Positions 16,675 through 25,646 of a stretch of DNA of 54,708 nucleotides are shown here, piece by piece. Within the stretch, counting starts at the first letter, position 1. Each line of letters opens with the position of its first letter. Source of the stretch: Bacteroidales bacterium. GTDB lineage: Bacteria; Bacteroidota; Bacteroidia; Bacteroidales; UBA932. The stretch covers positions 1 to 54,708 of the forward strand of contig JAFURF010000010.1 in NCBI GenBank assembly GCA_017471965.1. Reading direction: 5' to 3'. The position numbers and the translations under genes are program-made. A model generated the notes under the pieces. The model searched no databases and was not told the origin of the DNA. It worked only from the letters and a program-made list of their open reading frames with translations.

Positions 16675-17697
16675 ATGACAAAACACGAATATATACATGA
16701 GGGCATCTTCGAGTTTGAAGGAGGCGGGAGCATCGAGGGGCTCAAGGTGGTCTATCACTGCTCGGAAAAGCCTTGGCAGAAGGGGGATGAGAGGAAGGTG
16801 ATATGGATCTGCCATGCACTTACGGCAAATTCCGACGCCCAGGACTGGTGGCCGGAACTTGTAGGCCCCGGAAGACTCTTCGATACGGACAAGCATTTCG
16901 TGATATGCGCGAACATGCTCGGCTCTGCATACGGATCGTCAGGACCGGCGAGCGTGAACCCAAAGACAGGGAAGCCGTTCTTCTTTGATTTTCCGAAGGT
17001 CACGGTAAGGGATATCGTACGTGCGAACGACCTTGTACGCAGACACCTCGGAATAGAGAAGATCGACCTCATGGTCGGAGGATCCATCGGAGGATTCCAG
17101 TCCATAGAGTGGACCGTGATGGAGCCGGAAATCTTTGACAGGGCTGTCTTCATCGCCTGCGGAGCCCGCGTAACCCCTTGGCTGACAGCATGGGAAGAGT
17201 CTCAGAGACTCGCTCTTGAAGCAGATCCGACCTTCCGCGAATGTGCAAGCCTCAAGGGCGGCGAGGCAGGACTCAGGTGCGCACGAAGCATCGCACTGAT
17301 TTCCTACAGAAGTTACGAAGGATATAATGCCACCCAGTTCGAGACTGACGAGGACTGCCTTTTTGCAGACAGAGCCGGCTCATATCAGAGATATCAGGGC
17401 AAGAAACTTTCCGACAGATTCGATGCGTACTCATACGACTACCTCAGCGACTCGGTCAACAGCAACAACGTCGGCAGAGGCCGGGGCGGAGTGGAGGCCG
17501 CTCTCTCAGGAGTCAAGGCGGACTGCACCGTCATCGGCATAGACAGCGACCGTCTCTTCCCGGTAGAGGAACAGAAATTCCTGGCTTCCGCAGTCCCGGG
17601 CGCACGGTATTTCGAGATCACGTCGAAGTTCGGACACGACGGATTCCTCCTCGAGAACGACCAGTTGACGGAGATCATCGCCCCGCTGCTTGCCTAG
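16675..17697 (+). CDS. metX: Homoserine O-acetyltransferase
   Basis: A 340-residue alpha/beta-hydrolase-fold acyltransferase of the MetX family, which activates homoserine for methionine synthesis. The nucleophile elbow GGSIGG carries S137. An Asp in IGIDSDRLFP and a His in FGHDGF complete the triad near the C-terminus. The family signature NMLGSAYGSSGP near residue 80 is present. Acetyl rather than succinyl transfer is the usual assignment for this branch and fits the nearby O-acetylhomoserine sulfhydrylase-type MetY; the acyl specificity is not certain from sequence. It leads a rightward block with thrA, metY and asd. Confidence 0.93.
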   Translation: MTKHEYIHEGIFEFEGGGSIEGLKVVYHCSEKPWQKGDERKVIWICHALTANSDAQDWWPELVGPGRLFDTDKHFVICANMLGSAYGSSGPASVNPKTGKPFFFDFPKVTVRDIVRANDLVRRHLGIEKIDLMVGGSIGGFQSIEWTVMEPEIFDRAVFIACGARVTPWLTAWEESQRLALEADPTFRECASLKGGEAGLRCARSIALISYRSYEGYNATQFETDEDCLFADRAGSYQRYQGKKLSDRFDAYSYDYLSDSVNSNNVGRGRGGVEAALSGVKADCTVIGIDSDRLFPVEEQKFLASAVPGARYFEITSKFGHDGFLLENDQLTEIIAPLLA

Positions 17698-17762
17698 GGT
17701 CTACGCCATCGAAAGAAGCACCGACATCAAACGACATTGAATAAAGAGATAAAGTTAGAAAT

Positions 17763-20225
17763 ATGCAGGTATTGAAATTCGGAGGCACATCAGTTGCCGA
17801 TGCCACAAACATGTCAAAGGTGGTCGACATCGTCACTAAGGCAGTGGACCGCGACAGGACCATTCTGGTTTCATCAGCCATCAGCGGATGCACCGACACC
17901 CTGATCAGGATAGGAAACCTGGCCTCAGAGCGCGACGAAGCCTACAAGGGACTCATCGACGGTCTTCAGAAAAAACATCATGACATAATCACGGAGATCC
18001 TGCCGATCGAGAAGCAGAACGATTCTCTGGAGGTCTGCGACGCCCTTTTCGACTCCTTGAGGAGCATCGCGCAGGGAGTATTCCTTCTTGGTGAACTATC
18101 GCCCGCAAGCCTCGATGCCATCCAGTCATTCGGAGAACTCTGGTCGACAAAAATCCTGGCGACCAAACTTGCGACAATCGGCATCGCGACCAAATGGGTC
18201 GATTCACGCCAGATAGTACGCACTGTGGCAAAAGGCGACAAGAACGTCGTAGATGTACAGAAGACATACTACAGAGTGAACGAAATGGTGGAAAGCAACT
18301 CCATCACGCAACTCTTCGTCGTTCCCGGTTTCATAGCATCTGACAAGCAGGGCCGCACCACCACACTCGGACGCGGAGGCTCTGACTACACTGCAGCCCT
18401 GTTCGCCGTCGGCTGCAAGGCCCGCATCCTTGAGATATGGACAGACGTTCCGGGCATGATGACATCCAACCCGAAGGTCGTCCCTACAGCCCGTACAATC
18501 AGCAACATATCATACAAGGCCGCCCTCGAACTCTCGCACTTCGGAGCAAAGGTCATCTACCCTCCGACAATCCAGCCTGTCGTAGCCGAAGGCATCCCTA
18601 TCTACGTAAAGAACACCTTCGACCCTGAGGCGCACGGCACGCTGATTGAGAAGAACCCGCCACGCAGCAAGGACAAACTCATAGGAATATCCAACTCCGA
18701 CAACATCGCCCTTCTGTCTCTTGAAGGAAGCGGCATGGTCGGCATTCCAGGATTCTCGAGCCGCCTGTTCGAAACCCTCAGCCAGAACGACATCAACATA
18801 ATCCTCATCACTCAGGCATCGTCAGTCCACACCATGTGCATCGCAGTTTCCGAGAAAGATGCCGAGAAGGCCCGCGAGGCTGCCGACAGATGTTTCGCAT
18901 ATGAGATCTCCCTCGGCAAACTCAATCCTCTGAAAGTGGAGAAGGGATTCTCGATCGTCTGCCTGGTCGGTGACGACGTGCTTAACCAGACCGGAGCCAC
19001 AGGACGCATGCTCGCTGCCCTGGGTCGCAACAGCATCCCGGTACGTGCCACAGCACAAGGCTCGTCCGAAAGGAACATATCTGTCATCATCTCGTCCGAA
19101 GATGCTGAAGCATCCATCAGGACCATCCACAACGAGTTCTTCGACAAGAGGAGCGGAAAGGACATCAACCTCTTCATCGCAGGATACGGAGTGGTAGGAA
19201 AGGCGCTGGTGGACATCATCGCCAAGAACAGGGAAAAGATCACGGCACGCACAGGAAGGCGCCTGCACGTATGCGGTCTGTCAAACAGCAGGAAATTCAT
19301 CATCAACAAGCATGGACTGGACCTTCGCCACATACAGGAACAACTGAACAACGTCACAAGTTCGGCAGACGAGGCATATTTCACACAACTCGCAGGCCTG
19401 TCGCTTGAAAATTCCGTATTCGTAGACTGTACGGCATCGGCAGACATCGCCTTCAAGTACATGAACCTCTTCAAGAGAGGCTATTCCGTGGTGGCATGCA
19501 ACAAGATCACCTTCTCATCTCCATACAAGCAGTATGCGGCGCTGAAGGAGGCTGCCATAGAGATCGGTGCGACCCTACGTTATGAGACCACGGTCGGAGC
19601 GGCACTCCCTATCCTTGAATCCATATCCAGGAGCGTACATAGCGGCGATGAGATCATCCGCATCGAGGCCGTCCTCAGCGGCACCCTCAACTACATATTC
19701 AGCAATTATGCAGGTGGAGAGGGCGGAACATTCGCAGAAGTCGTAAAGAGGGCACAGGACGCCGGATACACAGAGCCGGACCCACGTCTCGACCTCAGCG
19801 GAAGAGACGTTCTCCGTAAACTTCTCATCCTTTCGCGCGAGGCCGGAGTGGGCATAGACGAAAAGGATGTGGACATATCCCCTATCCTTCCTGCAGAATT
19901 CTTCGAGGGAGATGTCGATGCGTTCTATGCAAAACTTGCAGAGAATGAGGACATGTTCGCAGCACGCTACAACGAGGCGGCATCAAAGGGACTCAGACAA
20001 AGGTTCATCGCCTCCCTCGTGAAGGACCAGGCATCGCCTTTCGGATACAGAGCCAAGATCGGTCTGGAGAGCATCTCAGACGAGCATCCTCTGTACAATC
20101 TCTGCGGCACAGACAACGCAGCCCTGATCCAGACAGACTTCTATCCGTCGCCATTAGTGATCCAGGGAGCCGGCGCAGGCGCATACCAGACTGCCTCCGG
20201 TGTGTTGAATGACATTATCATGTAA
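17763..20225 (+). CDS. thrA: Bifunctional aspartokinase / homoserine dehydrogenase I
   Basis: An 820-residue fusion catalysing the first and third steps of the aspartate pathway toward threonine and methionine. The aspartokinase domain begins KFGGTSVA at residue 5. Paired ACT regulatory domains lie at about 315-460 (the VGIPGFSSRLFETLSQNDINI region). The homoserine dehydrogenase NAD(P)-binding motif GYGVVG is at 474-479. The length equals that of enterobacterial ThrA. The ACT domains predict feedback inhibition by threonine. The stop is followed after 4 nt by palindromic repeat B. The intermediate enzyme, Asd, is encoded two genes downstream. thrB and thrC are not in the window. Confidence 0.96.
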   Translation: MQVLKFGGTSVADATNMSKVVDIVTKAVDRDRTILVSSAISGCTDTLIRIGNLASERDEAYKGLIDGLQKKHHDIITEILPIEKQNDSLEVCDALFDSLRSIAQGVFLLGELSPASLDAIQSFGELWSTKILATKLATIGIATKWVDSRQIVRTVAKGDKNVVDVQKTYYRVNEMVESNSITQLFVVPGFIASDKQGRTTTLGRGGSDYTAALFAVGCKARILEIWTDVPGMMTSNPKVVPTARTISNISYKAALELSHFGAKVIYPPTIQPVVAEGIPIYVKNTFDPEAHGTLIEKNPPRSKDKLIGISNSDNIALLSLEGSGMVGIPGFSSRLFETLSQNDINIILITQASSVHTMCIAVSEKDAEKAREAADRCFAYEISLGKLNPLKVEKGFSIVCLVGDDVLNQTGATGRMLAALGRNSIPVRATAQGSSERNISVIISSEDAEASIRTIHNEFFDKRSGKDINLFIAGYGVVGKALVDIIAKNREKITARTGRRLHVCGLSNSRKFIINKHGLDLRHIQEQLNNVTSSADEAYFTQLAGLSLENSVFVDCTASADIAFKYMNLFKRGYSVVACNKITFSSPYKQYAALKEAAIEIGATLRYETTVGAALPILESISRSVHSGDEIIRIEAVLSGTLNYIFSNYAGGEGGTFAEVVKRAQDAGYTEPDPRLDLSGRDVLRKLLILSREAGVGIDEKDVDISPILPAEFFEGDVDAFYAKLAENEDMFAARYNEAASKGLRQRFIASLVKDQASPFGYRAKIGLESISDEHPLYNLCGTDNAALIQTDFYPSPLVIQGAGAGAYQTASGVLNDIIM

Positions 20226-20229
20226 CATT

Positions 20230-20340
20230 CCGGTCTGTCCATGAACTGAAAAACTGAATCCCTCCCACGCTTTCAGCGCGGGCCCCTCCCATTCACGGGG
20301 CCATGGGCGGCCACGGTTTTTCAGTTCACGGACAGACCGG
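20230..20340 (+). repeat. GC-rich palindromic repeat element B
   Basis: The outer arms are 25 nt and nearly perfect: 20230-20254 pairs with 20316-20340 at 24 of 25 positions. The arm sequence (CCGGTCTGTCC...) is unrelated to the arms of elements A and C. The GC-rich interior contains the hairpin GGCCCC...GGGGCC (20281-20302), which resembles the central hairpin of element A read in reverse orientation. It lies 4 nt after the thrA stop and ends directly at an in-frame ATG (20341) of metY. Confidence 0.75.
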
Positions 20341-20361
20341 ATGACCAAGAGAGTAATTGAT

Positions 20362-21636
20362 ATGGAAAAGAAAAACTACAGATTCGAGACCTTGCAGGTA
20401 AGGGCAGGACAGGAGATAGACCCTGTATCAAAAGGAACGGCTGTTCCTATCTACCAGAGTACTGCCTATACATTCGACAGCATGGAATATGGCGCGGAAC
20501 TCTTTGAACTGAAGCGTCCGGGCAACATATACACCCGCATCACCAACACTACCAACGAGGTGTTTGAAAAGCGTATGGCGGCACTGGAAGGCGGTGTTGC
20601 CTCGGTTTCTACTGCATCCGGCCAGTCGGCAGTATTCCTTTCGATCACCAACATCTGCGGTCCCGGAGACAACATCGTCGCACAGCCGTTCCTCTACGGA
20701 GGTACCTTCACCATGTTCGCCATAACCCTCCGCGACATGGGCATCGAAGTGAGATTCGCGGCAAGCGACCGCGTCGAGGACCTGGAACCTCTTGTTGACG
20801 GCAGGACCAAGGCCATCTATCTGGAAAACCTCGGCAATCCGGCCTTCAACATTCCGGACTATGAGCCGATAGTAGATATGGCACGACGCAAGGGCATCTG
20901 CGTGATGGTGGACAACACCTTCGGAATGGGAGGTTATCTCTTCCGTCCGTTTGAATGGGGAGCAAACGTATCCATCCATTCTGCGACGAAATGGATATGC
21001 GGTCACGGAACATCACTCGGCGGCGTTGTGGTAGACGGCGGCAACTTCGACTGGACACCGGAGAAATATCCCCTCCTTGCAGCACCATCCGAAAGTTACC
21101 ATGGTCTTGTATATAAGGATGTCTTCGGTCCTGCAGCATTTGCCGGCCGCGTCCGCGTCGACGGTCTGCGCAACATAGGCCCTGCAGCATCCCCATTCAA
21201 TTCATTCCTGATGCTTCAGGGACTTGAGACCCTTTCATTGAGGGCTGAGAGATGCTGCGAGAACACCCTTGCCGTGGCGGAATTCCTCGAGAAGCATCCC
21301 GCAGTCGAGAGCGTGAACTACCCGGGACTGAAGAGCAATCCGTACCACGGACTCGGATGCAAATACCTCAAGCACGGCTTCGGCGGAGTCCTGACCTTCC
21401 GCGTGAAGGGAGGATTCGAGGCAGCGGCGGCCCTGGTGACCCGTCTGGAACTCATACTCCATGTCGGCAGTGTCGGCGATGCGAAATCCCTCATCGTCCA
21501 TCCGGCCTCGACAACCCATTCGCAGTTGAGTCCGGCAGAACAGGTGGCTGCAGGAGTGTATCCTAACATGCTCCGCCTCTCCGTCGGCATAGAGAATATA
21601 GACGACCTCATCGCTGACCTCGCCGCAGCACTTTAG
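20362..21636 (+). CDS. metY: O-acetylhomoserine aminocarboxypropyltransferase (MetY type)
   Basis: A 424-residue PLP enzyme of the Cys/Met metabolism family, predicted to make homocysteine directly from O-acetylhomoserine and sulfide. The PLP lysine is in SIHSATKWICGHG, and the opening NYRFETLQVRAGQEIDP is typical of MetY. The start is ambiguous. ATG 20341 directly abuts the palindromic repeat and would add seven residues, whereas ATG 20362 gives the N-terminus usual for the family and is used here. Together with metX, it indicates a direct-sulfhydrylation methionine route. Confidence 0.92.
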   Translation: MEKKNYRFETLQVRAGQEIDPVSKGTAVPIYQSTAYTFDSMEYGAELFELKRPGNIYTRITNTTNEVFEKRMAALEGGVASVSTASGQSAVFLSITNICGPGDNIVAQPFLYGGTFTMFAITLRDMGIEVRFAASDRVEDLEPLVDGRTKAIYLENLGNPAFNIPDYEPIVDMARRKGICVMVDNTFGMGGYLFRPFEWGANVSIHSATKWICGHGTSLGGVVVDGGNFDWTPEKYPLLAAPSESYHGLVYKDVFGPAAFAGRVRVDGLRNIGPAASPFNSFLMLQGLETLSLRAERCCENTLAVAEFLEKHPAVESVNYPGLKSNPYHGLGCKYLKHGFGGVLTFRVKGGFEAAAALVTRLELILHVGSVGDAKSLIVHPASTTHSQLSPAEQVAAGVYPNMLRLSVGIENIDDLIADLAAAL

Positions 21637-21647
21637 GGAGATACACA

Positions 21648-21754
21648 GTGTAGCGCAACGGCATGACTATCAGCAAATTAAACATTTGTCCCGACTGCCC
21701 GATCCTGCAGGACAAACAACCATAGTCCCTGTCTGTCAAGCAGTTACACTACAC
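21648..21754 (+). repeat. Long imperfect hairpin between metY and asd
   Basis: Arms 21648-21667 and 21735-21754 pair at 16 of 20 positions. A smaller internal hairpin TTTGTCC/GGACAAA sits inside. It begins 11 nt after the metY stop, like the three GC-rich palindromes, but it does not carry their GC-rich core. A 20-codon ORF (21663-21725) with a CPDC motif lies inside it; I regard this as probably non-coding. The remaining 63 nt before asd are AT-rich with no exact TAnnTTTG box. Confidence 0.5.
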
Positions 21755-21817
21755 AACTTCCGGGGATAGAGAAGTAACGTAGTTGATTGAAGTTAAGATT
21801 TATTATTTAATAATTAT

Positions 21818-22825
21818 ATGAAAGTAGCAGTAGTGGGTGCCACAGGACTGGTTGGCACAAGAATGTTGGAAGTCCTCGCAGAGAGGAACTTCCCTGTAAC
21901 AGAACTCCTTCCCGTAGCGTCGGCCAAGTCGGTAGGACGCAAAATCACCTTCCAGGGAAAGGAGTGGACAGTAGTAAGCGCAGAAGATGCCATAGCAGCA
22001 CGTCCTGACCTTGCACTCTTCTCAGCAGGCGGCGGCACATCAGCCGAACTTGCACCGAAATTTGCCGAAGTGGGCACGAGAGTGGTGGACAACTCATCAC
22101 AGTGGCGCATGGACCCTACAAAGAAACTCGTGGTTCCGGAAATCAACGGCGACGTGCTCGAAGAATCGGACTACATCATCGCCAATCCTAACTGTTCGAC
22201 CATCCAGATGCTTCTCCCTCTGTGGCCTCTCCACAAGGCATACACCATCAAGCGTATCGTAGTGTCTACATATCAGTCAGTTACAGGCACAGGCTACAAG
22301 GCCATGGACCAGATGACAGCAGAACGTGCAGGCGGAAAATGGGGCGAGTATCCTGCAGTATATCCGCATCCTATCGACCAGAACATCCTTCCGCACATCG
22401 ACTCTTTCCTCGAGACAGGCTACACCAAGGAGGAGATGAAGATGGTAAACGAGACACATAAGATCTTCGCCGACGACAGCATCGGAGTATCCCCTACAAC
22501 AGTGCGCGTGCCTGTGCAGGGCGGCCACTCGGAATCAATCAACCTTGAGTTCGAGAAGGAGTTCACCCTCGAGGATGTACGCAGGATCATGGAAGAGACT
22601 CCTGGAGTGACCCTGCAGGACGACCCAGCAAACAATGTTTATCCTATGCCTCTTTACGCATGGGGCAAGAACGATGTGTTCGTAGGACGTTTCAGAAAGG
22701 ACCCTTCTGTCAAGTCCGGTCTTAACTTCTGGTGCGTAGCCGACAATCTCCGCAAGGGCGCCGCGACAAATGCCGTACAGATTGCAGAGAAACTCATAGA
22801 AAAGGGCTTCCTTCCAAAGGAATAA
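21818..22825 (+). CDS. asd: Aspartate-semialdehyde dehydrogenase
   Basis: A 335-residue NADPH-dependent enzyme that reduces aspartyl phosphate to aspartate semialdehyde, the branch point for lysine (and diaminopimelate), threonine and methionine. The N-terminal Rossmann motif is VVGATGLVGTRML. The active-site cysteine lies in NPNCSTIQM, and the substrate-binding segment RVPVQGGHSE is present. The length is usual for the family. It supplies the step between the two activities of the upstream ThrA. It is separated from metY by a 181-nt spacer with a hairpin and converges with the DUF456 gene after 7 nt. Confidence 0.96.
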   Translation: MKVAVVGATGLVGTRMLEVLAERNFPVTELLPVASAKSVGRKITFQGKEWTVVSAEDAIAARPDLALFSAGGGTSAELAPKFAEVGTRVVDNSSQWRMDPTKKLVVPEINGDVLEESDYIIANPNCSTIQMLLPLWPLHKAYTIKRIVVSTYQSVTGTGYKAMDQMTAERAGGKWGEYPAVYPHPIDQNILPHIDSFLETGYTKEEMKMVNETHKIFADDSIGVSPTTVRVPVQGGHSESINLEFEKEFTLEDVRRIMEETPGVTLQDDPANNVYPMPLYAWGKNDVFVGRFRKDPSVKSGLNFWCVADNLRKGAATNAVQIAEKLIEKGFLPKE

Positions 22826-22832
22826 CAGTGAT

Positions 22833-23327
22833 CTAGAAGGCGAAGACGAATATCTTCCACATGATCAGGACGGCGACGATGGTCTTGAGACCTGTGCCGG
22901 TGATGAAGCCGAGGAAGGAGCCTATCGCGGCCTTCATTGCCTGTGCCACACCTTGTCTGTTGTAGTAAAGTTCAGCAAGGAAGGCACCGAGGAAAGACCC
23001 GAGTATCATGCCCACAGGAGTGAGGAAGATGCCGATTATAAGGCCTGCCATGGCACCTCGTTCTGCATATCTGCTGCCTCCGGTGACCTTGGTGAACCAC
23101 ATCGGAACGACATAGTCTATGACAGAAACAATGACCACGACCACTCCCCAGACAATAAGCGCCTTTACAGAAAGCGTATCACCTGCGGCATTGGTTCCGT
23201 TGCCCCAGATGTACAGGATGAGAAGACCGATCCAGCTCACAGGCGTACCTGGAAGTCCGGGAAGTATGCTGCCGGCAATGCCTATGATGCCGGCCACTAT
23301 AGCCAATATTGAAACTAAAATATCCAT
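22833..23327 (-). CDS. DUF456 family membrane protein
   Basis: A 164-residue, highly hydrophobic protein of the DUF456 family, with four to five predicted membrane helices and glycine-rich turns (GIIGIAGSILPGLPGTPVSWIG at the start, GAMAGLIIGIFLTPVGMILG in the middle). The second glycine-rich helix pair is typical of DUF456. No function is established. ATG 23327 (MDILVSILAIV) is chosen because upstream in-frame starts would run into palindromic repeat C. It probably has no partner gene; aminopeptidase P lies upstream on the same strand beyond the repeat. Confidence 0.85.
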   Translation of the reverse strand: MDILVSILAIVAGIIGIAGSILPGLPGTPVSWIGLLILYIWGNGTNAAGDTLSVKALIVWGVVVVIVSVIDYVVPMWFTKVTGGSRYAERGAMAGLIIGIFLTPVGMILGSFLGAFLAELYYNRQGVAQAMKAAIGSFLGFITGTGLKTIVAVLIMWKIFVFAF

Positions 23328-23340
23328 AATACTTTGCACC

Positions 23341-23445
23341 ATTCCGGATATGCCTATGTGCTCCGGTGACCCCCGCCTCCCATACGGGAGGCACCCCCTA
23401 GCCGGGGGTGGCATGTCACTCTCCGCACATAATCATATCCGGAAT
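23341..23445 (-). repeat. GC-rich palindromic repeat element C
   Basis: Outer arms 23341-23361 and 23425-23445 pair at 19 of 21 positions. The 55-nt core (23359-23413), read on the minus strand, begins TGCCACCCCCGGCTAGGGG and ends CCGGAGCA. That start matches element A at 18 of 19 positions and the end matches exactly. Between these ends each element has its own small hairpin. It lies 7 nt beyond the aminopeptidase P stop, in the same orientation relative to that gene as element A is to mutS2. Confidence 0.78.
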
Positions 23446-23452
23446 TGATAAA

Positions 23453-24895
23453 TTATTCATTAGCCATTATATCTTCGATATCGGAAGATGCGATAGGCAG
23501 GCGGTGAGGGCCAAGACGACGTGCGCCATCCTCTGTAACGAGGACATCATCCTCAAGACGGATGCCGCCGAAACCGTAGTAATCCTCGAGTTTTGCGTAG
23601 TTGACAAAACCCTTGTCCGTGCCTTCCCTCTTCCACTGCTCGATCAGAGCGGGGATGAAATAGATTCCTGGTTCGTCTGAAATGACATGTCCCGGCTTCA
23701 GGTCGCGGGCCATACGCAGGTTGCCCATTCCCAGAAGAGGCGAACGCTTGCGCTCATCACCATATCCTACATAGTTCTCACCGAGGTCTTCCATGTCATG
23801 GACATCCATACCCATGTTGTGGCCGAGTCCGTGAGGCATGAACAGACCAGAAATGCCGCAGGCCACCATCTCGTCCACATCTCCACGTACGAAATCAAGG
23901 GCCTTCAACTGTTCGAGCATATATCGTACAGTGGCGCAGTGCACGTCCCAGTACGATGTGCCTGGCCTGGTGATGCTGAATGCAAGTTCGTTAGCCTGAT
24001 GGACGATGTCGTATATCTCACGCTGCTTTGCAGTGAACTTTCCGCTGCAAGGATAAGTGCGGGTGAAGTCCGAAGCATAGTGGGTGTTGCTCTCCGCACC
24101 GGCATCCACAACGAGAAGACGGCCAGGAGTGATGATCTGATGATGACTATGGTTGTGGAGGGTCTCGCCGTTCTGAGACAGGATGGTTGTGAATGAAACT
24201 CCCCATCCCTTTGAGAGGGTGACGCCTTCCATGCGACCAACGATATCCTGCTCAAGGACGCCAGGCTTGCAGCCGCGACGCGCTTCGGTATGCATCAGAT
24301 AACCGAGTTCGCATGCCTTGTCGATCTCCTCTATCTCGCACTGCTCCTTGATGAGACGCATCGAAACGACCGCCTTCACGAGTTCTTCGGAAGCATGACG
24401 TCCTCCGTCTGCCATAGAGGCGACCTTACGGACATCTGCTGAAGGAATGCCGGTCAGTTCGGCCAGTTTCATCTGGTTGTAGTATCTTGCAGGAGGCAGG
24501 AAATGTACCGGACGGCCTGCTGAAACGGCGTCTGAAACGGCCTTGTCGAATCCGGCAAGAGCCGCGGTCTTCGCACATCCTATAAGTCCGCCTTTCGACG
24601 CCACAGACGGCTGCGGACCCATCCATATAATGTCATCTATGTCTACATCATTGCCATAGAGGCACTCGTCGGCAGTGTCAAGATCAAGAACAGCAGCGAA
24701 CCAAGGCTCATCTATTCCCCAATAGTACAGGAAACTGCTGTCCTGACGGAACTTATAATCATTACCGCGGTAGTTCATCGCAGCATCAACATTGCCAAGG
24801 AATACGGCAATTCCCCTCGCGCCTTCCGGCGTCATTGCCGCCATACGCTCCAGCAGGACGCGGCGGCGGTTTACATATACTTCAGAATTGAACAT
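23453..24895 (-). CDS. pepP: Xaa-Pro aminopeptidase (aminopeptidase P, M24B)
   Basis: A 480-residue cytosolic dimetal aminopeptidase that removes the N-terminal residue before proline. An N-terminal creatinase-like domain (1-170) precedes the pita-bread catalytic domain. All five metal ligands are visible: D264 and D276 (VVDAGAESNTHYASDFTRTYP), H359 (GLGHNMG), E408 (SDEPGIY) and E448 (IRLEDD). ATG 24895 is chosen because it gives the family N-terminus and lacks the spurious hydrophobic extension of the longer reading frame. A -7 box lies 21 nt upstream. Palindromic repeat C follows the stop. Confidence 0.94.
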   Translation of the reverse strand: MFNSEVYVNRRRVLLERMAAMTPEGARGIAVFLGNVDAAMNYRGNDYKFRQDSSFLYYWGIDEPWFAAVLDLDTADECLYGNDVDIDDIIWMGPQPSVASKGGLIGCAKTAALAGFDKAVSDAVSAGRPVHFLPPARYYNQMKLAELTGIPSADVRKVASMADGGRHASEELVKAVVSMRLIKEQCEIEEIDKACELGYLMHTEARRGCKPGVLEQDIVGRMEGVTLSKGWGVSFTTILSQNGETLHNHSHHQIITPGRLLVVDAGAESNTHYASDFTRTYPCSGKFTAKQREIYDIVHQANELAFSITRPGTSYWDVHCATVRYMLEQLKALDFVRGDVDEMVACGISGLFMPHGLGHNMGMDVHDMEDLGENYVGYGDERKRSPLLGMGNLRMARDLKPGHVISDEPGIYFIPALIEQWKREGTDKGFVNYAKLEDYYGFGGIRLEDDVLVTEDGARRLGPHRLPIASSDIEDIMANE

Positions 24896-24916
24896 GGCAT
24901 TCGTTTTTAAATCATA

Positions 24917-24924
24917 CAAATATA
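24917..24924 (-). promoter_or_regulatory. -7 box of pepP
   Basis: TATATTTG on the minus strand, 21 nt before the pepP ATG. The divergent SGNH gene starts at 24960, so both promoters share about 65 nt. Confidence 0.55.
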
Positions 24925-24959
24925 ATACAATTGAAATAAAAACCCGATATTTGCAGGAA

Positions 24960-25640
24960 ATGAAAATCATACAGACGATGAAAAGACAAATGACCCTGGC
25001 GCTTGCCGCCATCCTCATCATGACAGTTCAGGCAGCTGCTCAGGACGACTGGGCAAATATCGGAAGATATGCACAGGCCAACTCGGAAATCACCGTACAG
25101 CCGAAGGCCGTATTCATGGGAGACAGCATCACCCAGTGCTGGTATGACGCTGATCCCGGATTCTTCAACGACAACAACTTCGCCTGCAGGGGAATTTCAG
25201 GCCAGACGACATCGCACATGCTGGTCCGCATGAGGAAGGACGTGGTCAATCTGCACCCGAAGTATGTCGTCATCCTCGCCGGCACCAACGACATCGCAAA
25301 GAACAACGGCTTCATAGAAGTCGATGACATCTACGGCAACATCGTGTCCATGTGCGAGATAGCGAAGGCAAACAGGATCAAGCCTGTCATATGCTCCGTA
25401 CTGCCTGTAAAGCAGTATAAATGGAGACCGGAAGTCACCGACTGCGCAGACCGCATAATCAGACTTAACTCCATGCTGAAGGAATATGCCCGTCAGAACA
25501 GATTCACATACGTCGACTACCATTCCGCAATGAAGAATACAGAAAACGGCCTGCCGGAGAAATGGTCATATGACGGGGTACACCTCACCTCAGAGGGTTA
25601 TGACGTCATCGAGGAGATGATACTGAAAGTCTTGAAATAA
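24960..25640 (+). CDS. Secreted SGNH/GDSL hydrolase
   Basis: A 226-residue exported SGNH-fold hydrolase, probably an esterase or lipase-like deacylase. The signal peptide (MTLALAAILIMTVQAAAQ) is followed by block I FMGDSIT with nucleophile S56, block II GISGQT, block III AGTND with N110, and block V DGVHLTSEGY with D205 and H208 as the rest of the triad. The length and block order match the platelet-activating-factor acetylhydrolase-like branch common in Bacteroidota, which often deacetylates glycans. ATG 24960 and ATG 24978 both give working signal peptides. It converges with the DUF4434 gene after 6 nt. Confidence 0.88.
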   Translation: MKIIQTMKRQMTLALAAILIMTVQAAAQDDWANIGRYAQANSEITVQPKAVFMGDSITQCWYDADPGFFNDNNFACRGISGQTTSHMLVRMRKDVVNLHPKYVVILAGTNDIAKNNGFIEVDDIYGNIVSMCEIAKANRIKPVICSVLPVKQYKWRPEVTDCADRIIRLNSMLKEYARQNRFTYVDYHSAMKNTENGLPEKWSYDGVHLTSEGYDVIEEMILKVLK

Positions 25641-25646
25641 CGGTAA

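Noticed and set aside
21663-21725. 20-codon ORF with CPDC between metY and asd as an attenuator peptide
   Set aside because: It lacks runs of the regulated amino acids, has no ribosome-binding context, and lies within a hairpin arm and loop; coding is unlikely.
23328-23414. N-terminal extension of the DUF456 protein
   Set aside because: The extra residues are the translation of palindromic repeat C; ATG 23327 gives a normal membrane-protein start.
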